Source: Prorocentrum cordatum (Eukaryota; Sar; Dinophyceae; Prorocentrales; Prorocentraceae). From it: DNA of 64,000 nt. Both the position numbers and the translations under genes were made by a program. The stretch covers positions 1-64,000 of the forward strand of contig CAUYUJ010013803.1 of the NCBI GenBank assembly GCA_963575745.1, read 5' to 3'. This document shows positions 56,839 to 64,000 of this stretch, one piece after another (within the stretch, counting starts at the first letter, position 1; each line of letters begins with the position of its first letter). A model generated the notes under the pieces. The model saw nothing but the letters and a program-made list of their open reading frames with translations, was not told where the DNA came from and made no database searches.

Positions 56839-57056
56839 TAGGGTCCAGTGCCCAGAACGAGGGAGGGGAGAACGGGAGGTCCACGAAGAAGAGGAAGGAT
56901 GGGAAACACATGGGGGGTCGCCCGCCTGGGGATCCAGAGATGTACGTATCGTTTGACTCTCTGGCTGGGATCAGTCCCAAGCTAGGGCTGGTAAGGGAGG
57001 AGGCGGACGAGGACGAGCGTCCGCGATTACCGCTGCGTGTCCCAGTCCCCTCCCTC

Positions 57057-57180
57057 CTCCTGATCCTGCTCCTGCTCCCGCTCCTGCTCGTCCTCCTCCT
57101 CCTCCTACTACTACTCCTCCTCCTACTCATCATTACCATCACCAACATCACCATCACCACCACCACCATCAGAATCATCG

Positions 57181-57216
<36 letters not shown>

Positions 57217-57223
57217 GCATCAG

Positions 57224-57270
<47 letters not shown>

Positions 57271-57660
57271 GCAGCATCCTCATCATCGTCATTGTCAACA
57301 TCATCATCAGCATCATCATCGTCATCAGCATCATCGTCATCAGCAGCAGTAGCAGCATCAGCATCATGATAACCATCATCATCACCATCATCATCTCAAC
57401 AGCAGCAGCAGCGCAACTACCATCATCACCACCACAGTCAGCGACAACAACAACGACGTCATCATCATGTTCAGCATCATCATCACCACCATGCATCATG
57501 CATCATGACCATCATCATCAGCAGCATCAGCATCAGCGATACCGCCACCACCATCATCACCACAATCCTCGTCATCGTCGTCGTCATCGTCAACGTCAAT
57601 AATCCTCATCCTCCTGCTCGCCTCCTCGTCATCCTCCTCCTCCCTTCCTCCTCTGCTCCC
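57057..57660. repeat. CTC, CAT and CAG trinucleotide region
   Basis: CTCCTGCTC to 57,130, then CAT triplets (densest at 57,180-57,270), CAG and ACC variants to 57,600, then CCTCCTC. Frames are artefacts. Confidence 0.92.
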
Positions 57661-57786
57661 GCCATCCTCCTCCACCGCTTTCCTCATGAATAACTCCACC
57701 CTGTCGCAACCGAAGACGTGTCAGTAGGGCGTGCCAGGCGTTTTGCCTGAGACCCCCTCAACATGTATGGCCCAGAAGCTTGGTAT

Positions 57787-58505
57787 TTGCAACGACTTCC
57801 AGGATAGAGGGCGGTTATAGTTCAAAATGCAACTCTCGCCTTAACGCCCTTGACATTCGCCTTCATAAATCTCCACAGCTTCAGGGATTCGGATGGTTGA
57901 AATCCCAGGGACACGTGCTCTGGCGCGATTTGAGGATTGTCAGGACGCAACAGCGACATTGATTCGCGGTGCTGGCATTCCAGTTATGGTGTTCTGGCAC
58001 ATTGTAGGACTGTCAGGACGCAAGAGTCAAATTCATCCGCTCCGTTGAACTCCCTGGAATGGGGTTGTGGCACGGTTGGGGGTTCCCAGACGGTCGCAAC
58101 ACATGCCTAACGATTGCAACCACGTCAAGGATGAAGGACAGGTCGTTCTCAGAATGGGGGTCTCGCTTCAGCGCCGCGTACATTCGCCTGAAAAGTTTGC
58201 ACCAGTTTCAAAGATGGAAGAATATTGATTTTCAAAATGTGGCGCCCACATTAGCGCCGCGCGCATTCGCCATCAAAAATTGCAGCCGACTCAAGGGCAC
58301 GAATCGTAAATGGCAGGAATGATGTGCTGGCACGGTTCAGGATTCTCATGTCGCAATAGAGACGTCGACTCGTAGCGCTGGCATCCCAGGAATGATCTGG
58401 CACGATTTAGACATGCAAGGGCGCAACAGTCAAGTCGACCCGCTGCGTTGAAGTCCCATGAAGTGTGGTTTGGCACGGTTGAGGACTCGCAGACGGTTGT
58501 CTTCC
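57787..58505 (+). repeat. Degenerate tandem duplication, unit about 328 bp
   Basis: TTGCAACGACTTCCAGGATA at about 57,787 corresponds to TTGCAACCACGTCAAGGATG at about 58,114, and the following sequence parallels it (CTCTCGCCTT...CATTCGCC against TCTCGCTTCA...CATTCGCC). Shorter sub-repeats of TCTGGCAC(G/A)ATT...GCAACAG type recur inside. The sequence is less GC-rich than the surroundings. No gene. Confidence 0.6.
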
Positions 58506-58589
58506 AAAGAGTCAGTTCCCGCAATGCAAATACGTGTGTAGAGACTTCTGGAGGAGGCGCTTGCAAGGAGGTTGTGCTGCAACATCGCT

Positions 58590-59035
58590 GATACGCCTGA
58601 GGCGTACACTGCTCCTCCTCTTCCTCCTCCCCGTCCTCCTACTCCTCCTCCTTTTCCTCCTCATCCCTCCTCCTCCTCCTCCTCCATACCCTCCCTCAGC
58701 CTACTCATTCTCATCCACGTCCTCCTCCTCGTCCCTCCTGCTCCTCCTTCCCCCGCTTCCTCCTCCTCCGCACCGCTGTTCCTTCTCACTCCCCTCCCTC
58801 ATCCTCGTTCCTGCAATGCCCCCTCCCCGTTCCAGCTCATTCCCCTCATCAACTCCTCCTCCTCCTCCCCCTCTGCCCCTGTGAATCATTCGCTTCGTCG
58901 ATTATGTGTCCTCCTCCTCCTCATCCTCCTTCTCTTTTCCTTCCTCCTCCTCCTCCTCCGATTCTCCTCCGTGTCCTCCGTCTTCTCGTCATCCTCATAC
59001 TTTTCTTGAGCCTCCTCCTCGCCCTCCTCCCCCCC
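58590..59035. repeat. CTC/TCC pyrimidine region
   Basis: Repeated CTCCTCCTC with short breaks. No gene. Confidence 0.9.
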
Positions 59036-59382
59036 CCCGATTTTACTCCCAGAGAGCCCGAGTCGAGACGACAGGGCGAGACGGGGAAGGAACTGCAAGA
59101 GGGGGAGCAGGGAGAGGAGAGCGGCGGGGAGGCAAACGAGCCAGACAGAGAGAGGCTACGATTACACATCTTTAAACATGTAAGCGCATGTAGGCGTGTG
59201 CATCCTATTCGCATCTGTAAACATATATGTGTATATATGTGCAAGTATACGAAGTATCGAGGATGTGTGCGTATACACATACATTCACTCGCGAGTATAG
59301 ACAATCAAAACATGTGCATAGATGGATAGATCGAGAAAAAGGAGATGAATAGAGAGAGAGAGAGAGAAAGAAAGAGAACACT
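59036..59382. other. Purine-rich to AT-rich spacer
   Basis: GAGACGGGG-type purines to 59,150, then AT-rich sequence with TATGTGTATATATGTG words, then GAGAGAGA at about 59,350-59,378. No gene. Confidence 0.5.
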
Positions 59383-59432
59383 CAAATTATCCGGGCGAAA
59401 GACCCAACCATATGCCATTGTGGGTACCGCAT
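59383..59432. other. Border module 1 before a GGCCC-type repeat
   Basis: CAAATTATCCGGGCGAAAGA then CCCAACCATATGCCATTGTG and GGTACCGC. Same module as at 54,641, but here it precedes a different repeat. Confidence 0.75.
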
Positions 59433-60135
59433 GCCTCTTGGGCCGTCTTGGATGCAATGGACGCCCAAAAGACAAACACGCCAAAAATATCAGTTCTCCC
59501 ATCGGAAATCTGCGATGTTTGCTTATTGGGCCACTCTCGGTGTGCCTCTCGGGGCGTCTTCGGAGCCTCTTTGCTGTTTTTTCGGGTCCCATGGGGGCCT
59601 CTTGGGGCTTCTGGGCCCCTTCTTGGAGCCTCTTGGGGTCTCCGCGGGGGTCTCTTGGGCCAAAAGGCCAGAATTTCCGGTTCCTCGTCCCCGTCTTGGG
59701 CGCCGCCTTGGGGCGTTCTTGGGCAAAATTGGGCGCCTCGTGGGCCGGTTTGGCCCCCTCGTGGGCCGTCTTGGGGCCCTCTTTGGGGCATCCTCGACCT
59801 GGGTGCTTCTTGGGCCGTCTTGGATGCAGTGGACGCCCAAAAGGCAAACACGCCAAAAATATGAATTTTCCCATCGGAAATCTGCGATGTTTGCTTATTG
59901 GGCTCTCTCGGTGTGCCTCTTGGGGCGTCTTCGGGGCCTTCGGGGGCCTTCTTGGCGTCATGGGAGTCGTCTTGACAAGCGTCTTGAGCCATCGCTGTGG
60001 CCTCCTGGGCTCCCTGCAGCCTCGTGGGGCCTTGTTGGCCCCGGGACGCCGAAACCCCGTAAAAACAAAGGGAAAACGACGCCCGGTCCCCCCCTTGCGC
60101 TGTCGTGGTCGCGGTCCCGGGCCCCCGGGCCTCGT
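59433..60135. repeat. TCTTGGG/GGCCC repeat with 373-bp duplication
   Basis: CTTGGGCCGTCTTGGATGCA begins at 59,436 and again at 59,809. About 125 bases match, including AACACGCCAAAAATAT and ATCGGAAATCTGCGATGTTT. The rest is the same GGGGCC/TCTTGG minisatellite type as in the low-copy block. Confidence 0.88.
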
Positions 60136-60140
60136 CCCCT

Positions 60141-60192
<52 letters not shown>

Positions 60193-60240
60193 AAAATACA
60201 TATATATATATGTATATATATATATGTATATATATAGATA
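60141..60240. repeat. TA dinucleotide tract
   Basis: TATATATA with TATG and AAAAATA breaks. Confidence 0.96.
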
Positions 60241-60329
60241 GCTCGCAAATCCTTCACTCCCGCCAGGCTTCTTTTTGTGTGAGTGGCGACCAGGCCGGTT
60301 ATATGTAGATGCGAATGTTCCAACAAGTC

Positions 60330-60775
60330 GGCAGTATGCCTGGCGAGTCGGTGGAGACCTCTGGCCCTCGCGGCGCCAGACAGCCCAAAAGCAACCCCAG
60401 AAGGTGCCAAGGCAGCTTCCAAACCACCCGAGAGCTCCCCAGCATGGCTAAAACGGGCCCACGACCCAAGATGCTCTCAAGAGGGCCCAGGGACGGCCCA
60501 AGCCCTTCCAAACTGCCCCCTGGAGGATTTCGGACTACTAGCGCTGTCGAGCGTCAGGCCCCCAGGATGGTCCATCAGGCCGCCAAGCTCGCACCGAGGC
60601 GGCCCAGAAGGACCCCAATATGCCCCCAAGACAGCCCAATGAGACCCCAAGAGGCCACCAAGAAACGCCAAGTCATCCCAAGACACCCCAAGAAGCCCCC
60701 GAGACAGCCCACGGAACCCCCAAAAGGATCCCAAGATACCCGAATACAATTCCAAAAGGGCCCCGAGCCTGCGAC
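60330..60775. repeat. CCCAAGAGG-type minisatellite
   Basis: Degenerate repeats of GGCCC(A)AAGAGG and CCCCAAGA, in the opposite sense to 59,433-60,135. Same family as 5,745-6,240. Confidence 0.75.
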
Positions 60776-61261
60776 GGTCCGCGCGGATTTCTTGGATCGG
60801 CGCAGAAGCCTCTGGCGGCGCCTGCGGCGCCGCCGCTGGCGTGCTCCGACGGCGACGGCGTCGGCTGCCTGCGGCGTCGATGGCGGCGGCGGCGACCGTG
60901 TCGGCGGCGCGCGGCGGGCGCCCTTTTTCTCCAAAGCACGCGCGCCCTGCGGCTACCCGCTCTGCAGCACCACCGCCTCCTCCTCCTCGCTGTCATCGTC
61001 CTCTAAGCGTAGTGTCACCGATCCCTATCCCCTCTGGCGCGGCCTGGGCCCAATGGCCGATTTACCCCCCTGGATGGAGATATAGGCTGTTCCCTTCGGG
61101 TTTCGAGGGGCAGATCCACAGATGGGGTGGCGGGGATCGGGATTCGGACGATGATGGGAAAAATTGTTAAACGATATTGATCCCCCTCGCTGTCGTCGTC
61201 TTCGTCACCGTCTCGGGAATCTAGTGACCCGGGTCAATGCAAACCCGGGTCATTCAAGCTT
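60776..61261. other. Spacer with half MITE-like end
   Basis: GGTCCGCGCGGATTTCTTGG then ATCGGCGC at 60,776-60,805 matches the left terminal repeat of the GGATCGGCGCTGG family. No right end found. The rest is unique, with a CTCCTCCTC run at about 60,975. No gene. Confidence 0.4.
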
Positions 61262-61307
61262 TGCAGAATCCTGCAGGATCCTGCAAGATCCTGCAGGATC
61301 CTGCAAA
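61262..61307. repeat. GATCCTGCA(G/A) 10-bp tandem repeat
   Basis: Four to five units of GATCCTGCAG or GATCCTGCAA. Each unit pair forms short palindromes (CTGCAG, GGATCC). Confidence 0.9.
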
Positions 61308-61559
61308 GTAGCCCAAGTGTGTGCACCCTGGCTCTGCGGGATCCTGCGAAAATCTGGCGCTCTGGCTGACCCCCGCTTGCATTGACCCCCGTCCCTTGAG
61401 CCCCGACCGTCCTCGCCATCGCTGCCCCCGGCGCCCCCGCCGAACGGCATGGCTTCGTCGCGCTGCCCCACACGGAGCCGCAGGGCACCCGGGGAGAAGC
61501 CCAGGGCGGCGCCTGGCGGCGCGGGCCGCGGGCCTGAAGAAGAAACGCCCCCTTGAACT

Positions 61560-61674
61560 CGGGCGTTGCGCAATGGGGGGCTCCTCCTCCCCCTCCTCCT
61601 CCTCCTCCTCCTCCTCCTCCTCCTCCTCCTCCTCCTCCTCCTCCTCCTCCCCAGCCCCTATTAAGCAACGCCCG
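61560..61674. mobile_element. Small TIR element with TCC core, copy 1
   Basis: CGGGCGTTGCGCAATGGGGG at 61,560 and its inverse ...CCCCTATTAAGCAACGCCCG ending at 61,674 enclose a TCC array (61,590-61,650). No target duplication was clear. Confidence 0.6.
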
Positions 61675-61687
61675 ACGAACGTGAACT

Positions 61688-61852
61688 CGGGCGTTGCGAA
61701 ATGGGTGGGCGATACATGGCAGGGCGAAGAAACATGCACAATCCCTGCCCCTGTTGAGCCCCAGAGGGGGCCTTCTATGGTCCCTTTAGAATGCAAAAGG
61801 CGCATCTTCCTCCCTCCCCCCGAATTATCGCCCCCCCATTACGCAACGCCTG
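61688..61852. mobile_element. Small TIR element, copy 2
   Basis: CGGGCGTTGCGAAATGGGTG at 61,688 pairs with the inverse of ATTACGCAACGCCTG ending near 61,852. The match extends about 26 bases with three mismatches. Its left end is also a direct repeat of the left end of copy 1, including the preceding GAACT. The core contains no open frame. Confidence 0.65.
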
Positions 61853-61856
61853 ATAC

Positions 61857-62022
61857 TTAGACGTAACCTTCCGGAAGTCTGGGCGGATTCTTTGGATCGG
61901 CGCTGGGCCCGCCTCCTATGCGCGCGGAGCGCGCCAGGGGCGGTGGAGGAGGCGCCACCAGCGGGGTCTGGCGCCGAGCCAAGAGATCTCCGCGCGCAGC
62001 TCCGAAAGCCAACATCTAGAGG
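61857..62022. mobile_element. MITE-like element, GGATCGGCGCTGG family, copy B
   Basis: Left end CCTTCCGGAAGTCTGGGCGG, ATTCTTTGGATCGGCGCTGG. The right end read in reverse gives GGCTTTCGGAGCTGCGCGCG, GAGATCTCTTGGCTCGGCGC. An interior GCGCGCGGAGCGCGCCAGGG hairpin-like sequence is shared with other copies. Confidence 0.55.
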
Positions 62023-62059
62023 CCAACCGCATGAGGCCCGAGCAGATGGGGTCGGAAGA

Positions 62060-62210
62060 TCGCACCGCATCACCGATGCATCGCCGGTTTATCGCCGATG
62101 CATCGAACGTTCACCAGCGCCACCGGCGCTGCATCGGCGACGCCATCGTGGAGAAAGACAGGCTCCACGTCGAGTTACATCCCCGATGCATCGGCGAAGC
62201 GGGGCGATCC
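62060..62210. repeat. GATGCATCG palindrome cluster
   Basis: CGATGCATCG or close variants at about 62,076, 62,096, 62,128 (half) and 62,193. The spacing is irregular. The words are self-complementary and could form small cruciforms or be protein-binding sites. Confidence 0.6.
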
Positions 62211-62261
62211 ACCGACCACATCTACTCGACCCCATTTGGGAGGCCATTAATCTTGAAGCAA

Positions 62262-62402
62262 GAGGAGAAGGAGAAGGAGGAGGAGGAGGAGGAGCAGGAG
62301 AGAGGGAGAGAGAGGAGGAGAGAGCAGGTGGAGGAGGAGCGGGCGGAGAAGATGGAGGACAAGGAGAAGGGAGGAGGAGGAGGAAGAGGAGGAGGAGGAG
62401 GT
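62262..62402. repeat. GGA purine tract
   Basis: GGAGGA purines on the plus strand. A TCC tract of the opposite sense lies at 62,575-62,755. Confidence 0.92.
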
Positions 62403-62574
62403 GTTTCTTCCCCGAGGGCCGCCGTCGGGGAGGTGCCAGGAGACGCCCCAGGCGCTCTCGCGGCGGCGGGCACCCGCGGCCGCGAGCGCGGGCCGCAGGT
62501 CTGCCAGGGTCCACGCCAGCGAGCAGTGCAGCCTGAAGGGGCTCACGAACCAACACAAATCCCACGATTCCCAG

Positions 62575-62755
62575 GACCTTCCCCTTCCTTCCCCTCCCCC
62601 TCCCCCTCCCCCTCCTCCCCCTCCCCTTCCTCTTGCTCCTCCCTCTACCTCCTCCCCCCCTCCTCCTCCTCCTTCTCCTCCTCCGCCTCCCCCTCCTCCT
62701 CCTCCGCCTCCTCCTCCTCCTCCGTCTCCTCCTTCTCCCTCCACCGCCCGCCCCA
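62575..62755. repeat. CCT pyrimidine tract
   Basis: CCCTCC and CCTCCTCC repeats. It starts directly after a CACAAATCCCACGATTCCC sequence that recurs in similar form at 62,877. Confidence 0.92.
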
Positions 62756-63123
62756 TGCCCCGAGCTTGTCACAGGGTCATCAACTCGTCGTTTTCGTTGT
62801 CGTCGTGGTCGTCGTCGTGGTCGCAATCGTCCTTCCGGGTCGGCGGCACCGGCCGTAAGGCCTTCACAATAGATAAACACAAATCCTAAGATTCCCCGCG
62901 TATGTTCCCTATGTTTTCTTGGCTCCGTCGTCCCCTCCACTTCCCATATGTTCTCATACTTTTCTGGGAGTCGACGTCTGTGTTTGCCAGTGTTGATGTT
63001 TCTCTCCTGACAACCGCATGCCGCCGGCGGCAGGCAGCTCGCCCTCGGCCAGGTCGAGCGAACTCACCGCCGCGAGGATCTTGGACGACAGCCCGCGGAG
63101 CCACTCCTGGAGGCACACAGAGA
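62756..63123. other. Unassigned spacer
   Basis: Contains the second CACAAATCC...GATTCCC word (62,877-62,895) and AT-richer sequence to 63,010. No gene. Confidence 0.4.
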
Positions 63124-63469
63124 TGCACAACCACAGACTTTCGGAGGTCCGCCCGGACTTCTCGGACTGGCGCTGGCCCCCTCTCAAGACGAAGCCAGGA
63201 CAAGAACAAGGTCGGGTTCGGATAAATCGAGGATCTCTGAGATCTGGCGGCTCTGGAAGATGTCTCGGGCGCCGCGGCTTTCTCAGAGCGCTCCGGGACG
63301 CTCTGAGAGCGTCCGGGAACGCTCTGGAACGGATGTATCCTCGTCCCAGCCCCGACCGACCCTCCCTGGCGAGCGGAGCGCGACAGGGGCGGCGCCTGAG
63401 GCGCCGCCAAGGGGGTCCAGCGCCAACCCAGGAAAATGGCGAGGACCTCCGAAACTGTCTGTTTGTGCA
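63124..63469. mobile_element. 346-bp MITE-like element, GGATCGGCGCTGG family, copy C
   Basis: The left end runs TGCACAACCACAGACTTTCG, GAGGTCCGCCCGGACTTCTC, then GGCGCTGGCCCCC. The right end read in reverse gives TGCACAAACAGACAGTTTCG, GAGGTCC, then GGCGCTGGACCCCC. This is an imperfect inverted repeat of about 60 bases, the longest in the family. The interior has CTCTGAGAGCGTCC-like short palindromes. No transposase frame is present. No target duplication was found. Confidence 0.65.
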
Positions 63470-64000
63470 GTTTTTTGCTCTTCGAAGCGCCAGGGACGCG
63501 TCTGCGACGGGCACGGCGGCGAAATACACGTCGCCCTCCCTGGACGCGAAGACGTCGATGGCGTCGTCGAAGAATCTGCCACCGTGCCCGCGGCACGCGC
63601 GTGGGGTGTGGGGGCCATCCGCTCACGCGGTGTTTCTGGGGCGCTCCCGACGGCTCCCGCCGGGCTGCCGCGGGCTCATCGCGCCTCTTCTCTTTGAGCA
63701 GGGACCGACCGCCCCCGGCATTCCCATTGGCCTCCCACGAAGTGTTCGTAGGACCAAAGAGTGCTCCAATAACAAAACAATGTTCTTGGGACATGGAGCC
63801 GATGTATTAAAACAAGTCTGTCTCAGCTGCAAGTGTTGGGAGAACAGTTCGTGCAGACCAGAAAGGATCATGGGAACAAAGCTTCTGTGGGCAAGTCGGC
63901 ATGTCAGAACGCTTCGAGACTGATTGATCTCCAGAACTCCAGAAAGAGTGGTTGGCAACTCGGGCCTCCACAGTGCACTCAGATGGCCCTCTGAGCAGAC
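63470..64000. other. Unassigned sequence at the window end
   Basis: Non-repetitive and, from 63,720, noticeably less GC-rich. Open frames on both strands are short and have no recognised domain. A gene edge beyond the window is possible. Confidence 0.35.

Overview
This window reads as nuclear DNA of a dinoflagellate. The case rests on four things: remains of retroelement proteins of the types common in dinoflagellate genomes, a very high load of simple and higher-order repeats, no compact operon-like coding, and one short sequence resembling the central core of the dinoflagellate spliced leader. Prorocentrum-like species with large GC-rich genomes would fit, but the genus cannot be fixed from sequence alone. 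No intact host gene was found. Many very long open frames cross the window, but most lie in trinucleotide repeats that cannot generate stop codons, and I do not treat them as genes.

Layout. 1-2.9 kb is a field of CAT and TCC trinucleotide repeats. 2.9-16.7 kb is a low-copy repeat block present three times: two direct copies (2,925-6,960 and 7,355-14,128) and one inverted copy (14,495-16,715). The copies differ by insertions: a 1.2 kb segment holding a small TIR element, a TA/poly(A) tract, an AACCG array, and two 5'-truncated LINE-type retrotransposons lying head to tail on the minus strand (9.2-13.3 kb). 16.7-17.8 kb holds a MITE-like element and a possible relict spliced leader. 17.8-28.2 kb is one 10.4 kb GTC-based satellite with a higher-order period near 770 bp. 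28.2-33 kb carries MITE-like elements and purine tracts.

33-44 kb is a GCGC-rich stretch with a 40-bp minisatellite, a CAGCCT array, an exact 73-bp tandem repeat, a decayed DIRS- or LTR-like element (gag-like region, RT connection and RNase H) and a decayed copia-like gag, all minus strand. 44.4-45.9 kb is a TAC array. 47.8-49.6 kb and 54.6-56.4 kb are two related tandem arrays (units about 90 and 112 bp) bounded by the same two short border modules. Between them, 50.5-53.5 kb has minus-strand, coding-like but broken frames of unknown identity. 57-64 kb is a mosaic of trinucleotide tracts, GGCCC-type repeats and several TIR elements.

The window is therefore mainly a record of repeat birth, duplication and transposon insertion. 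The points most worth following are the border modules shared by the tandem arrays, several apparently unnamed TIR families (one with a clean 5-bp target duplication), and the nested retrotransposon insertion with a target duplication.
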